This document shows positions 25,769 through 36,312 of a DNA stretch of 64,000 nucleotides, one piece after another. The position numbers were made by a program, and so were the translations under genes. The stretch lies in NCBI GenBank assembly GCA_020073215.1, contig JAIQFO010000020.1, positions 22,432 through 86,431 on the forward strand, written 5' to 3'. Under the pieces are notes generated by a model. The model was not told the DNA's origin. It made no database searches and saw nothing but the letters and a program-made list of their open reading frames with translations. The first letter of the stretch is position 1. Every line of letters starts with the position of its first letter. Origin of the DNA: Terriglobia bacterium (lineage in GTDB: Bacteria > Acidobacteriota > Terriglobia > Terriglobales > Acidobacteriaceae).

Positions 25769-27070
25769 TCAACCCACAATCTCCCGCAGGGCCCCCAGCA
25801 GCCTCTCCACTTCCTCCATCGTGTTGTAGTGCACCAGCCCGATGCGCAGAAATCCTCCCAGCCGTTCGACGTCTAACTGTTCGGTGAGGTTCAGCGCATA
25901 GTAATTCCCGTCCCACGTGAAGAAGCCGCGCTCGCCGAGCTTCGTCGCCAGTTCCAGCGGCGTGTGGCCTTCGATGCGGACCACAAACGTCGCGCATCTC
26001 TCCTCGAAGCGGTGCGGATCGGTGATGCCGTAAATCCTCAGTCCAGGGATCGCCAGCAGACCCGCAACCATCTTCTCCGTCATCTTGCGCTCATGTTCCT
26101 GGATCGCTTCGTGCGCCGCCATGATCGCGGCGCACCGGGTCGCGACCGCGGGATTCGCGCGCCGCCCAAGTGCTTCCCAGTAATCCACGCAGGCCTTGAT
26201 GCCCGCGATGCACTCGTGGTTCAGCGTCCCCCATTCCCAACGGTTAGGAATGTTGTCGGTGTTGGGCCGGACTTTATACGGATCCAACTTCTTCAGGTGC
26301 TCGCGCTTGCCGTAGAGCACGCCCATGTGCGGACCGAAAAACTTGTAAGTCGAGCAGACCAGGAAATCGCAGTCGAGTGCGCGCACGTCAATCAGTCCGT
26401 GCGGAGCGTAGTGGACGGCATCGATGTAACTCAAAGCTCCCACTTGCCGCGCCAGGCGCACCACTTCAGCGACGTTGTTGATCGTGCCCACCGCGTTCGA
26501 CGCGTATCCAACGGCCACCAGCCGCGTGCGCTTTCCGGCCTTTATCGTTAACTTTGCCGCCAGGTCTTGCATGTCGAGCGTGCAATCGTCCTGGTTAAAC
26601 TTCACCGCGCGGATCGTCACGCCCTTTTCCTCCAACGCTTTCCACGGCGAGAAATTTGCGTCGTGGTCGAGCAGCGTGAGCACGATCTCGTCGCCGGAGC
26701 CGAGTTCCCGTCCGAGGGCGCGGCTCATGGCGAATGTCAGGGTCGTCATGTTCGGTCCGAACACGATTTCATCCGCGTCGCAATTCAGGAAGGTGCCCAT
26801 GGCCGAGCGCGCTTCCGCGATCATGCGGTCGGTGTTCTGGCTGGTGCGGTAAGCGCCGCCGGTGTTGGCGTTGTTGCGCGCCAGATAGTCGGCGATGGCG
26901 TCCATCACGCGCTGAGGCACTTGCGTGCCGCCCGGGCCATCCAGAAAAACCGCAGGATGCCCGTTGACGGTTTGCGTGAGCGCGGGGAACTGCGAGCGAA
27001 CCCACCGAAGGTCAATCGCTGTGGAAGAAGATGAGGAAGGAGGCTGCTCAAGGATGGCCATAGCAGACAT
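25769..27070 (-). CDS. Cysteine desulfurase-like class V aminotransferase (TIGR01976-type)
   Basis: 433 aa. A fold-type I PLP enzyme of the SufS/IscS superfamily. Motifs: FLDGPGGTQVPQRV near the N-terminus, HDANFSPW, and the PLP lysine in FLVCSTYKFFGPHMGVLYG. The PGG..VP start and DHDANFSPW are typical of the TIGR01976 branch, whose substrate is poorly defined; no suf or isc genes are nearby. ATG 27070 (MSAMAILEQ) is chosen over 27112; ATG 27061 is also possible. Confidence 0.82.
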   Translation of the reverse strand: MSAMAILEQPPSSSSSTAIDLRWVRSQFPALTQTVNGHPAVFLDGPGGTQVPQRVMDAIADYLARNNANTGGAYRTSQNTDRMIAEARSAMGTFLNCDADEIVFGPNMTTLTFAMSRALGRELGSGDEIVLTLLDHDANFSPWKALEEKGVTIRAVKFNQDDCTLDMQDLAAKLTIKAGKRTRLVAVGYASNAVGTINNVAEVVRLARQVGALSYIDAVHYAPHGLIDVRALDCDFLVCSTYKFFGPHMGVLYGKREHLKKLDPYKVRPNTDNIPNRWEWGTLNHECIAGIKACVDYWEALGRRANPAVATRCAAIMAAHEAIQEHERKMTEKMVAGLLAIPGLRIYGITDPHRFEERCATFVVRIEGHTPLELATKLGERGFFTWDGNYYALNLTEQLDVERLGGFLRIGLVHYNTMEEVERLLGALREIVG

Positions 27071-27187
27071 TCTAATTCGGGGACACACGATCGACGGCGC
27101 GGTTTCGCGCATGGGGGTGGAAACCGGGCGGGTGCGGCGCGATTGGGGAAGTTGCTGCGAAGCCCAACCTCTTCGGCCGCGTGCGAA

Positions 27188-27544
27188 TCAGGCGGCGCGT
27201 TCGGGAGGCTTGGGGTGTTTGCCCTTATTGGCGGCATCCAGCCGGATGCGCGTGACGCGCGCCGTCTCTTGCACCAAATCCTCGGGGGCGCGACTGCCGT
27301 CTCCGGCCATCACGGAACCTGCGGCGAGGGCGAAACGGAGGGCATCCGCCTGGTCGTCAAAATACAACACTACTTGTCCCGACATAGGTACTTCTCCCGA
27401 GTCTGACTTCGCAGGGCCCACCTGGAGCAGGCGCAACTGGGAAGGATCAATTAAGACGCAGGTGGCGCTGCCAGACTTCTTTTCCAATTCTAGTGATTGT
27501 CCGAGAATGCCGGTCCAGGTAATAGTGCTTCTATTGGTTCTCAC
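27188..27544 (-). CDS. Hypothetical protein
   Basis: 118 aa, not recognised. It begins MRTNRSTITWTGILGQSLELEKK; a beta-rich centre (GQVVLYFDDQADALRFALAAGSV) and a basic tail (GKHPKPPERAA) follow. It is only 5 bp downstream of hom on the same strand, so it is probably its operon partner. No signal peptide or membrane segment. Confidence 0.6.
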   Translation of the reverse strand: MRTNRSTITWTGILGQSLELEKKSGSATCVLIDPSQLRLLQVGPAKSDSGEVPMSGQVVLYFDDQADALRFALAAGSVMAGDGSRAPEDLVQETARVTRIRLDAANKGKHPKPPERAA

Positions 27545-27549
27545 CCCGG

Positions 27550-28572
27550 CTACGAGCCCGCGGCCCGGACAAAATCCGCCAGCATGCCGTAGGCCGTCGC
27601 ATAGAGCCCGGGATTTTCCTCGGTGATCGTGAGCCCGGGGAAGATGTCGGTTTCAAACTGGATGATCGACGATGTTCCCCCGACCAGAGCCATCGCGTCG
27701 GTAAGCGGGATCTGCTCCGGGCGGACGCTGGCGAATACCCCCGATTCCGTGCGCTGGGCGCGGCACATCAGTTTGTAGGGTGTACCCGCATTTCGAGCGG
27801 AGCGTACCGCTTCTCCCGTGAGGCCGCGGATTCCCTCGCGCTTCACTTCTTGTGGCAGCAAGCGCACGCCCATAATCACGTTCACCAGGACGGCAACTTT
27901 CACGGCGGCGTCCCATCCATCGATGTCGTAGCTGGCATCGGTTTCGGCCACGCCCAGTTGCTGTGCCTGTTGCAGAGATTCGTCAAAGCTCAACCCGCGT
28001 TCCATGCCGGTCAGGATCACGTTGGTGGTCGAGTTGAGGATTCCCTTGAAACCCCTGACTTCGATCGCCGGCAGCGAGTTGCGGAAAAGCGAAAAGATGG
28101 GGACGCCGTCCATGACGGTAGATTCAAACAGAAACTGAACGCCGTGCCGGGCCGCGAGATCGCGCAGTTCGGCCCAGGCGTGAACGACGGGGCCTTTGTT
28201 AGCCGTGATCGCGTGCGCTCCGTGTTCGAGCGCCGCACGGATATGTTCGATGGCCGGCTGTCCGCTTTCGACGTTGAGAGAAGTGGCTTCGAACACGACG
28301 TCCGGCTGGGCCGCATCGAGCCAGTCGCCGTAACCTGGGCACTGTTTTCCGCGCATTCCCGCGAATCCGTCTGAACTCCGCGCACCCAGGAGTTCGGCAA
28401 CTCCAAAGCCGGCCGCGTTTACGCGCCAGCCAATGCGCCGCGAGGCGACTCCCGTGATGCTCCACACGATGCCGTGGCGCTCGCGCAGTTCGGTGTTTTT
28501 GCGTTGCAACAGATCAACTAACGTCCGGTTGACGTTGCCCAAGCCCAGCAAGCCGATCCGAAGAGATTTCAT
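27550..28572 (-). CDS. hom: Homoserine dehydrogenase
   Basis: 340 aa. NAD(P)-dependent conversion of aspartate semialdehyde to homoserine, on the route to Thr and Met. The Rossmann start IGLLGLGNVNRTLVDLL, ITANKGPVVHAW (with the substrate Lys), and the substrate-binding block EVRGFKGILNSTTNVIL and DGWDAAVKVAVLVNV are clear. There is no C-terminal ACT domain, so allosteric Thr feedback of the usual kind is unlikely. Confidence 0.92.
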   Translation of the reverse strand: MKSLRIGLLGLGNVNRTLVDLLQRKNTELRERHGIVWSITGVASRRIGWRVNAAGFGVAELLGARSSDGFAGMRGKQCPGYGDWLDAAQPDVVFEATSLNVESGQPAIEHIRAALEHGAHAITANKGPVVHAWAELRDLAARHGVQFLFESTVMDGVPIFSLFRNSLPAIEVRGFKGILNSTTNVILTGMERGLSFDESLQQAQQLGVAETDASYDIDGWDAAVKVAVLVNVIMGVRLLPQEVKREGIRGLTGEAVRSARNAGTPYKLMCRAQRTESGVFASVRPEQIPLTDAMALVGGTSSIIQFETDIFPGLTITEENPGLYATAYGMLADFVRAAGS

Positions 28573-28727
28573 GGGTGCGACTGCGAGAGTATACCGTCTA
28601 AACCCGGTATCCGAGTTTTTCGGCAGCCTGGAAAGGCGTGATCACAACCTGCCGCCTGCGGAATGCCTGTGGACATATCCTGATACGCCCCTTCCTTTCA
28701 CCACGGGATGCACCGGACTCCGCGTCT

Positions 28728-31595
28728 CTACTGCAGTTTCGCGTATTCCGCTTTCGCTTCGTGGAGGAGCGGGACGTCGGGATCGGCGTCTTTCCAGGCG
28801 GCGAGAAAATTCTGGTACGCGATGCGGGCTTTGGCGGTGTCGCCCTGCTTCTGATAGACGCGGCCGAGTTCGAGTTGCGCGGCTACTACCAGGAAGTCGG
28901 GGCCACGGGTTTTCAACTCGAGGATCTTTTGGAAATCCTGCTGCGCTTCGGCGAGACGCCCGGCCTGCTGGTAGGCCATGCCCCGGCCGAAGAAAACGGC
29001 GGCGTTGGCGCGGGCGTAGAGGGCGGCGGTATTTTCGAGATCGATGGCCTTGGTGGGATCGGCCTTGCCAGGACTGGCGGGGAATAGATAGGCGATGGCG
29101 CGAATTGTGGGAACGGCGACGTTTTGCGCGATTGTGTCGTTCGGACGGGTCCGCTGGATCTCGTCGGCGATGCTGAGCGCCTTCTGTCCCTGGCCGGCGA
29201 GCGCGAGGGCGATGGCGCTATTCCACTGCACATCTAATATCTTGGAGGATCCGAGAGCCGCATTGGCTTCGCGAATCCCTTCACTTTTGTTTCCAACAAA
29301 AGCCTCAAAGGCGGCCAACTGGGCTTCCACTTTGGCGCGGCCCTGCAGGTGGAGGCGATCGAAGGCATCTCCCGCCTGGCGTGCGAATTCGCGGGCTTGG
29401 CGAACCTGTCCGCGCGTCGTGGCCAGTCCACCGCGGAACGAGAGAACCGCCAACTCTCCATCAGGGGTCACGGAGGCACTCTGCAACTCCTTCTCCATGT
29501 CGGCGTTTTTGCCTTCGGCCCAGTCCAACGAGGCCAGCTCTACATGGAAGCCCGCAGGCGATGCCTTGTGCTGGAGTGCGGCGTTCAGGGTGGCGCGTGC
29601 CTCCTCGATCCGGTTGAGTCCGGCGTACGCTTGAGCGGCATTCTCATAGCCGCTCACCATCTCGGGATCGAGCTCGACGGCGCGCTTCGCGTTCTCTAGC
29701 GCGTTGTCGGACTGTCCGAGCTGGTTATAGATCGCCGCCAGATTGTTGAGGGGGATGGGATCCCGCGGGTAGGTCTGACGATAAAGTTCGTAGGCGGTAA
29801 TGCCTTTGTCGAGCTGCCCGCCGTCGGCGTAGTAGTGCGACATGATGTAGAGCTTCTCGCGCTCGCTGGCCCGGTCGCGAAGCTCAAAGGCCTTCTGGCG
29901 ATTTTGTTCCGACAGTTCGGTCTGCCCCAGGTTGCTGTAAACCGTGCCGACCCTGGCGTAGGCCATGGCGAAATTAGGATCGATCTCGATGGCGTGCTGG
30001 TAGTTGGGGACCGCCGCCAGCTCGTCGCCCATGTTGTGTTTGGCGTCGCCCAAGCTGAACGCCTTCAGCGCGTCGAGCGATGAAGTGGTGGCTTGGGAAA
30101 GAGACATGTCGTATTTCTGCACCATGGACAGCGACTCGCCGAGTTGCCCGCGCAGTTTGCTGGCGGCGCCATGCAGTGCATTCAGGACGTCTTCTTTTCG
30201 CTCGGCCTGCGTCTGCTGGCGTCCTAGCGAATCGCCGGACGAAACATTGGTCGCTTCCAGAGTGATAACGTACTGGCCTCCGACGCTATCGATGCTGCCG
30301 TTGAGCATGGCCTTGATGCCATCGCGCTGGCAGATTTCACGGCCGACGTCGCTGGTGATGCGGTCACCAGGGCTGCGGCCCATGAACTGCAACGTCTGGC
30401 GGATCTTCTGTTCGGGGAAGACGTTCAAATACGGGGATTGCCCCAAATCGACGGCCAGCGCCTTCTTCAGCGTGCCATCGAACACGGGGTCGGCCGTGGT
30501 GTTTACGAAGTCGGCAATCAGGATGGAATCTTTTTCGGTAAGTGCGTGGCCGCGCTTGAGAGTCACGAAGCCAACGCCGGCGGCGACGAGCGCGACAATC
30601 AGAGACGGGATCAGCCACAGCGGTAGCTTGCGGCTTGGCGTGGGAGTTTTGCGCAGCGACGAACTTGACGAACCCGCGGCCAGAATCGTGCCCGATTCGG
30701 AGTCGCGCTTGAGGCGCTTCAAGTCGGAACGCACCTCGGCTGCGCTCTGGTAGCGCAGGTCCCGGTCCTTTTCGAGCAGCTTGTTCAATATCTCTTCAAA
30801 CTGCGGAGGCAGGTCGGGGTTCAGGCGAAGCGGCGGCGCCGGAGGGCGATTCAGAATGGCGTCGAAAATCACGGCGGACGTGTCTCCGCGGAAAGGCAGG
30901 GCGCCGGTCGCCATCTCGTAGAGCACGGCGCCAAACGAGAATAGATCGGTGCGAGCATCGAGATCCTTGCCCCGCGCCTGTTCCGGAGACATGTAGGCCA
31001 CGGTGCCGACGGTCGATCCCGGGCTGGTCAGGAAGGGTTCGTCCACGGTCGCAGCCGAGCCGATGGTGGCGGCGGACAGAACGGAAGGCTTGGCCGTGCG
31101 CTTGGCCAGTCCGAAATCGAGAATCTTGGACTGGTTGCGGCTGGTCACGAAAATGTTTGCCGGTTTGATGTCGCGGTGGATGATTCCCTTGGCATGGGCG
31201 GCGTCGAGGGCGTCGGCGATCTGGGTGCCCAGATTGAGCAATTGCTCCAGGTCCATCGGCTGATTGTGGATTCGGGTCTTAAGGGTCTCGCCTTCCAGCA
31301 ACTCCATGGCGATGAAGTGACGCCCGCTGTCTTCGGCAACCTCGTAGATGGTGCAGATGTTTGGGTGGTTCAGCGCCGAAGCCGCGCGCGCTTCGCGCTG
31401 AAACCGGTCGAGCGCGAGCGGATCTTTCTCCGTCTCGGGAGGCAGGAACTTAAGCGCGACACGGCGACCCAGGTTGAGGTCCTCGGCTTCGTACACCACG
31501 CCCATCCCTCCACCCCCCAACTGGGAGAGAACGCGGTAGTGCGAGAACGTCTGGCCGATCATTCCGGGAAACACTCCTGGGAGAGAGTTATTCAT
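28728..31595 (-). CDS. Ser/Thr protein kinase with membrane segment and TPR C-terminal domain
   Basis: About 955 aa. A PknB-type kinase: glycine loop [23 protein letters not shown] Lys, catalytic [16 protein letters not shown], and [14 protein letters not shown]. Two degenerate linker stretches lead to one membrane helix ([21 protein letters not shown]), then an extracytoplasmic region with a FlgO-like segment ([17 protein letters not shown]) and at least five TPRs ([33 protein letters not shown]). This architecture is very common in Acidobacteriota. ATG 31595 is used; a TTG at 31622 would add nine residues. Confidence 0.88.
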   Translation of the reverse strand: MNNSLPGVFPGMIGQTFSHYRVLSQLGGGGMGVVYEAEDLNLGRRVALKFLPPETEKDPLALDRFQREARAASALNHPNICTIYEVAEDSGRHFIAMELLEGETLKTRIHNQPMDLEQLLNLGTQIADALDAAHAKGIIHRDIKPANIFVTSRNQSKILDFGLAKRTAKPSVLSAATIGSAATVDEPFLTSPGSTVGTVAYMSPEQARGKDLDARTDLFSFGAVLYEMATGALPFRGDTSAVIFDAILNRPPAPPLRLNPDLPPQFEEILNKLLEKDRDLRYQSAAEVRSDLKRLKRDSESGTILAAGSSSSSLRKTPTPSRKLPLWLIPSLIVALVAAGVGFVTLKRGHALTEKDSILIADFVNTTADPVFDGTLKKALAVDLGQSPYLNVFPEQKIRQTLQFMGRSPGDRITSDVGREICQRDGIKAMLNGSIDSVGGQYVITLEATNVSSGDSLGRQQTQAERKEDVLNALHGAASKLRGQLGESLSMVQKYDMSLSQATTSSLDALKAFSLGDAKHNMGDELAAVPNYQHAIEIDPNFAMAYARVGTVYSNLGQTELSEQNRQKAFELRDRASEREKLYIMSHYYADGGQLDKGITAYELYRQTYPRDPIPLNNLAAIYNQLGQSDNALENAKRAVELDPEMVSGYENAAQAYAGLNRIEEARATLNAALQHKASPAGFHVELASLDWAEGKNADMEKELQSASVTPDGELAVLSFRGGLATTRGQVRQAREFARQAGDAFDRLHLQGRAKVEAQLAAFEAFVGNKSEGIREANAALGSSKILDVQWNSAIALALAGQGQKALSIADEIQRTRPNDTIAQNVAVPTIRAIAYLFPASPGKADPTKAIDLENTAALYARANAAVFFGRGMAYQQAGRLAEAQQDFQKILELKTRGPDFLVVAAQLELGRVYQKQGDTAKARIAYQNFLAAWKDADPDVPLLHEAKAEYAKLQ

Positions 31596-31828
31596 GTTAG
31601 GCTCGCAGTTCTGGCAAGTCAAACCTACCGGCTTTTTTGATTATACGAGGCGACAGGTGGGGAAGTTCAGGGCTTGCCGTGGCAGTGCTTGCCCCTGTAT
31701 TTTCTTTGGCTTAAAGCTTGCGTCTACTCACTCGGAGGGGTGACGCGCTGGCCAAAAGTCACGGCCTCCCCGTTACGGAAGTTTACCTCCAAATATCCGA
31801 ATGCTTCTCTGCCTGCCCGGTGCCTGCT

Positions 31829-34678
31829 ATGAATAAGTGTTCCCTCATTTTTCCCCTGGGAACTGCAGTCCCCGCTTCCCCGGGGAGGAGTTCGTCCGAA
31901 GTGAAACTTCGACCGCAATCGTGGAGGGAAATGAGCGCGGCGCCTCGCTTCTTTGTCGCCGTGGTCGTGCTCTGTGGGACGACCGTGTTGACCTACGCCG
32001 TCTTTCACGGCTGGAGCGAAAATCCGCTCAAATTTCTTTGTTATCTGGTGATTGCGCTGGCGGCCTCACGGCTCAAGGTGAATCTGCCCGGCATTGCCGG
32101 AACGATGTCGGTGAACTTTCTGTTTCTGCTGTTGGCGGTGCTGGAACTGAGCTTGTCGGAGGCCATGGTACTAGGCTGCGCCGCGGTAGTGGTGCAGTGC
32201 CTGGGTGATCGTCCGATCCCGCTTCAGGTCGCCTTCAACGTCTGCTCGACCGCCCTCGCCATCGCGCTGACGTTCGTCGTCTATCACTACTCCTTGTCGC
32301 GTTATCCGATGGGGAATCCCACCACAATGTTGTTGTTGGCGACGTGCGTTTACTTCGCCGCCAACACGGTTCCGCTGGCCTCGGTCATCTCGCTGACCGA
32401 ACGCCGGTCGCTACGAAAGATCTGGTCCGACTGCTACTTCTGGAGCTTCCCCTACTACCTGGTCGGTGCGGGCGTGGCCGGCATGATGAGCTGGCTCCAC
32501 GGATTTACCGACTGGCAGACGTCGTTGCTGACCCTTCCGGTGATGTACCTCATCTACCGTTCCTACCGCCTTTACTTTGGCAAATTAGAAGACGAGAAGC
32601 GGCACGTGGAAGAGATCGCCGACTTGCACATGCGCACGATCGAGGCCCTTGCGCTCGCCATCGAGGCCAAGGACCAGACCACGCACGACCATTTACAGAG
32701 GGTTCGAGTTTACGCCGTTGAGGTGGCTAAGGAACTCAAGATTGACCGGGAGGGAATGGATGCCCTACAGGCCGCCGCCTTGTTGCATGACATCGGCAAG
32801 CTGGCGATTCCCGAGCACATCATCTCGAAGCCGGGGCGCCTGACGCCGGAAGAATTCGAGAAAATGAAGATTCATCCGCTGGTGGGAGCGGAAATTCTGG
32901 AACGGGTGCGCTTTCCCTACCCGGTGGTGCCCATTGTGCGGGCGCACCACGAAAAGTTCAACGGGACTGGCTATCCACTGGGCTTGCGCGGAAGCGAGAT
33001 TCCGATTGGCGCCCGCATTCTGGCGGCAGTGGATTTTCTGGATGCGCTGGCTTCCGACCGGCAATATCGGCGAGCGCTGCCCTTGCAGGAAGCCATGGCA
33101 CGGCTGTCGGAGGAATCGGGGAAATCGTTTGATCCGCAAGTGGTCAGCGTGCTGGAACGAAGATATGTGGAACTGGAGCGCTTGGTCCACGCGCGCACGG
33201 ATAGCTTGAGCGGGGAGAAATTGTTGCCGGAAGTCAAAGACAAAGACGCAGGGGTGGAGCGCGACATCAAGCCCGCAACCGGTTACGAGGCGCAAGGACA
33301 GCGGCAAACGTCGGAGCACAGCTTTCTGGGTTCGATCGCGGCGGCCCGTCAGGAGGCGCAGACTCTTTTCGAACTCAGCCAGGATCTGGGGGCGTCGCTC
33401 AGTCTGGGAGAAACACTTTCGGTTTTTGCCATGAAGCTGCGCCACGCGATCTCGTACGATGCGATTGCGATCTACGTGCGTCACGGCGGTGAACTGGTGC
33501 CGGAATATGTGAATGGCGATAACTTCCGGCTGTTCGCCTCGCTGCGCATTCCCATCGGACAGGGGCTGTCGGGTTGGGTGGCGCAAAACCTCAAGCCAAT
33601 CTTGAATGGCAATCCGTCGGTCGAGCCGGGTTATCTGAACGATGCTTCGAAGTACAGCACCCTGACCTCGGCGCTGGCCGTGCCTCTGGAGGGCTTGCAG
33701 GGCGTGGTCGGTGTAGTGGCGCTGTACCACGCGGAAAAGGATTTCTTCAGCTCTGACCACCTGCGGATTCTGCTGGCAGTAAGCTCCAGGATGGCGCTCG
33801 CCATCGAGAACGCGATGAAGTACGAGCAGGCGGAGAATTCCGCGGTAACCGATTACCTCACCGGCCTACCCAATGCGCGCTCGCTCTTCCTGCAACTCGA
33901 CCGCGAACTGGCGCGCTGCAAGCGCGACAACAAAACGTTGACCGTGATGGTCGCCGACATGAACGGCTTCAAGCAGATCAACGACCGCTTCGGACACCTG
34001 GAAGGAAACCGCGTGCTGCAGTTGTTTGCGCACTCCTTGAAGGAAACCAGCCGTGAGTACGACTATGTCGCACGCATGGGCGGCGACGAATTCGTGGTGA
34101 TCGCCCCTGGACTGACGCCCGACGCGGCTGCGCGCAAAGCGGAACAGATGCGAGACCTGGCGCGACGGGCGGGGAAGGAAGTCTGTAACGAGGACATTCT
34201 GTCGCTGAGCGTTGGCAAGTCGGTCTATCCGGAGGATGGGATGGACGCCGAAAAGCTGCTCTCGGAAGCCGACAAGCGCATGTATCTGCAAAAACAGAGT
34301 CGGGCGGCGCAGAAGAACCGCCGTCTGTATCCGCGGGTCCGGGGACGGCTGACCACCGAAATCTTGGGAAACGGTCAGGAAGTGGCGATGCTGGGCATTG
34401 TTACCAACCTGAGCCTGGGTGGTTGCTACGTCGAAACCAGCGGCCTGCTGTTGCCGGGATCGCTGTTGAAACTCACCTTCGGGTACGAACATACCAACGT
34501 TACCGTAGAATGCGAGGTCGTGCGTCTGGACATGGGCATTGGATCGGCCCTCAAGTTCAGGGAAGCGACGCATGAGGTCCGCGCCGCCTTGCAGGGCATC
34601 TTGGAGCAGTTGGCCAGCGCGGAAGCGGTCGTCGACTTGAAGCGCAGCCACAACGCTGCTGCCGCAAGCAAACAATAA
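31829..34678 (+). CDS. Membrane c-di-GMP protein: HD-GYP + GAF + GGDEF + PilZ
   Basis: About 949 aa. The N-terminus has some seven hydrophobic helices. An HD-GYP phosphodiesterase follows (LHDIGKLAIPEH, HHEKFNGTGYP), then a GAF domain (SYDAIAIYVRHGG...), a GGDEF cyclase with intact MGGDEFVVIAPG, and a PilZ-like receptor (RRLYPRVRGRL ... NLSLGGCYVETS). Thus degradation, synthesis and binding of c-di-GMP are all in one chain. ATG 31931, after GGAGGG, is an alternative start that still precedes the first helix. It is divergent from the TPR kinase across ~230 bp with no obvious feature. Confidence 0.86.
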   Translation: MNKCSLIFPLGTAVPASPGRSSSEVKLRPQSWREMSAAPRFFVAVVVLCGTTVLTYAVFHGWSENPLKFLCYLVIALAASRLKVNLPGIAGTMSVNFLFLLLAVLELSLSEAMVLGCAAVVVQCLGDRPIPLQVAFNVCSTALAIALTFVVYHYSLSRYPMGNPTTMLLLATCVYFAANTVPLASVISLTERRSLRKIWSDCYFWSFPYYLVGAGVAGMMSWLHGFTDWQTSLLTLPVMYLIYRSYRLYFGKLEDEKRHVEEIADLHMRTIEALALAIEAKDQTTHDHLQRVRVYAVEVAKELKIDREGMDALQAAALLHDIGKLAIPEHIISKPGRLTPEEFEKMKIHPLVGAEILERVRFPYPVVPIVRAHHEKFNGTGYPLGLRGSEIPIGARILAAVDFLDALASDRQYRRALPLQEAMARLSEESGKSFDPQVVSVLERRYVELERLVHARTDSLSGEKLLPEVKDKDAGVERDIKPATGYEAQGQRQTSEHSFLGSIAAARQEAQTLFELSQDLGASLSLGETLSVFAMKLRHAISYDAIAIYVRHGGELVPEYVNGDNFRLFASLRIPIGQGLSGWVAQNLKPILNGNPSVEPGYLNDASKYSTLTSALAVPLEGLQGVVGVVALYHAEKDFFSSDHLRILLAVSSRMALAIENAMKYEQAENSAVTDYLTGLPNARSLFLQLDRELARCKRDNKTLTVMVADMNGFKQINDRFGHLEGNRVLQLFAHSLKETSREYDYVARMGGDEFVVIAPGLTPDAAARKAEQMRDLARRAGKEVCNEDILSLSVGKSVYPEDGMDAEKLLSEADKRMYLQKQSRAAQKNRRLYPRVRGRLTTEILGNGQEVAMLGIVTNLSLGGCYVETSGLLLPGSLLKLTFGYEHTNVTVECEVVRLDMGIGSALKFREATHEVRAALQGILEQLASAEAVVDLKRSHNAAAASKQ

Positions 34679-34679
34679 G

Positions 34680-34842
34680 AGGCTGCAGAAAGAGTTATCG
34701 AGCGCGCAAAAAGCTCACGAAGCGCCGACGCAGGCACGAGTAACTCGTGCCCTTCCCAAAACCCGCACGAATCGCACTTTTTCCGCAGCCTGCTAACGCC
34801 CATCCAAGTTTGCGAGTGGAGAGCCGGGCGTCCCCGCCCGGC
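34680..34842. repeat. Inverted repeats in the gap before the RiPP-like cluster
   Basis: AGGCTGCAGAAAGAG (34680-34694) is mirrored by CTTTTTCCGCAGCCT (about 34778-34792), and GCCGGGCGTCCCCGCCCGGC (34823-34842) is a compact palindrome. They lie between convergent genes; termination is likely. Confidence 0.5.
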
Positions 34843-34888
34843 TACCGAGTTGCGGAAGGACGGGCGAGGCGCTCGTCGCTCCACCGAA

Positions 34889-36007
34889 TCAAGCGGGAAC
34901 GGCGAGCGGGCGAATCTGGATCAGTGGTAGCCGATTGGACGATGAGGTACGCGGCTTCGACAGTCCTTGCCGCAGCATGTTCGCCGTCGGCATGCCGGTC
35001 CGGTAGAACGACTTCTCGCAATCCGCAGTGGAGGGGCCGCGCATGCTTCCTTCCATATAGGCCAGTCCCGGACAACGCGAGCAGCTTGCGACGTGCGAGC
35101 ACGACGAGCAGACGGTGAGATCTTTGGCCTGGATCGAGCGAACTTCGTTCATTTCCGGGGAATGGTTCCAGATATCCAAGAACTTCTGCCGTCGGATATT
35201 TCCGGTGGGAAGCGGAAACTGCACGCAGGGGAAAACGTCGCCGTAGGGCGAAATGTAGCAGAAGGAATGGCCCGCGCTGCACGAGTAACTCTCAAGGTCA
35301 TCCTCGGTCGGCGGCTTGGGAGGAGCGCAGAACTCCTCCTGGCTGCCGACCAGCGCGGGGTTGTGGAATATCTCCGGAAGCTCTTCTCCCGGGATGCGCA
35401 GCGACAAAACGGACGTGTCGCCGTCCATCATGGGCGTGATCGTAGGATCGAGCGTGTAATGCACGCCGAGTTCGGCGGCCAGTTTTTGCACGCCGGCGTG
35501 ATCGGCCGAGTTCACGGTCATCAGCACGTTGGCGATGGTGACCCGGAGCCCCTGTTCGCGTAAGAAGCGGATGGACCTGATAGTCCGCTCGAACGAGTGC
35601 GGCAGTTTGGTGATGGCATCGTGCACTTCGGGACGATGCGAGTAGACGCTGATCTGGATGGAGTCTACGTCCAGTTCCCGAATTCTCCGCGCTTCCTTTT
35701 CGTGGATCATGACCGCGTTGGTCTTGATCTTGACGTTGAACATGAGACGCCGGGCGTGCTCGACAAGTTCAAAGAAGTCGCGGCGCATAAAGACCTCGCC
35801 GCCGCTGAAGGTGAGAAAGAAAACGCCCGCCTCGGCCAGCTGGTCGAGCACATCGTTGATTTCGGCGGTCGTCATCTCGCCGTGGTCGTCGTGGTCGAGA
35901 TAACAATGCACGCAGCGCTCGTTGCAGCGATACGTGACATCCAGATGCACGGCAAGGGGCACGCCGAGATTAAAGGCCTTCTGGCCCACCTCGCTCATCA
36001 GGCTCAT
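34889..36007 (-). CDS. Radical SAM/SPASM peptide-modifying enzyme
   Basis: 372 aa. The 4Fe-4S/SAM motif is CNERCVHC at residues 28-35; TFSGGEVFMRRDF is the GGE SAM-binding motif. The C-terminal SPASM domain has Cys-rich CYISPYGDVFPCVQFPLPTGNIR and CSSCSHVASCSRCPG, binding auxiliary clusters. Such enzymes crosslink or oxidise ribosomal peptides (PqqE, anaerobic sulfatase maturase, sactisynthases). It overlaps the PqqD-like gene by 4 bp (ATGA), so the pair probably act on the small peptide encoded at 37717-37899. Confidence 0.9.
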   Translation of the reverse strand: MSLMSEVGQKAFNLGVPLAVHLDVTYRCNERCVHCYLDHDDHGEMTTAEINDVLDQLAEAGVFFLTFSGGEVFMRRDFFELVEHARRLMFNVKIKTNAVMIHEKEARRIRELDVDSIQISVYSHRPEVHDAITKLPHSFERTIRSIRFLREQGLRVTIANVLMTVNSADHAGVQKLAAELGVHYTLDPTITPMMDGDTSVLSLRIPGEELPEIFHNPALVGSQEEFCAPPKPPTEDDLESYSCSAGHSFCYISPYGDVFPCVQFPLPTGNIRRQKFLDIWNHSPEMNEVRSIQAKDLTVCSSCSHVASCSRCPGLAYMEGSMRGPSTADCEKSFYRTGMPTANMLRQGLSKPRTSSSNRLPLIQIRPLAVPA

Positions 36008-36312
36008 CGGGGCGTCTCCGTGGCCAGAGGTTGATTGGAAACGAGAAGAATTCCATGGCCAGACAGCTCGGTGACGAATTGCTCGGCATCGGCCTGGGCC
36101 TGTTCGGGATCGACGTCAAACTGCTCGCACACCCGGCCGCGGACAATTTCCCGCAGCGGAGTGCGGCCGTCGGCCGCTTGAAAGATGGCGGTTGCGACTT
36201 CGTTCAGCGTGAAGAAGGTCGAATCGGCCGAGTTCATGACCATCATTTCGCCGGCCAGTGCGCGCGCGGCGATGGCGGAACTGCGCGCAATGTAGATGCA
36301 ATTCTCAGACAT
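36004..36312 (-). CDS. PqqD-like RiPP recognition protein
   Basis: 102 aa. PqqD-family fold: MMVMNSADSTFFTLNEVATAIFQAADGRTPLREI..., then DVDPEQAQADAEQFVTELSGHGIL. These proteins bind the leader of a precursor peptide and present it to the radical SAM enzyme. ATG 36312 (MSENCIYI) is chosen; it overlaps the end of the HprK-like gene by 8 bp. Upstream extension to 36372 would run deeper into that gene. Confidence 0.87.
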   Translation of the reverse strand: MSENCIYIARSSAIAARALAGEMMVMNSADSTFFTLNEVATAIFQAADGRTPLREIVRGRVCEQFDVDPEQAQADAEQFVTELSGHGILLVSNQPLATETPR

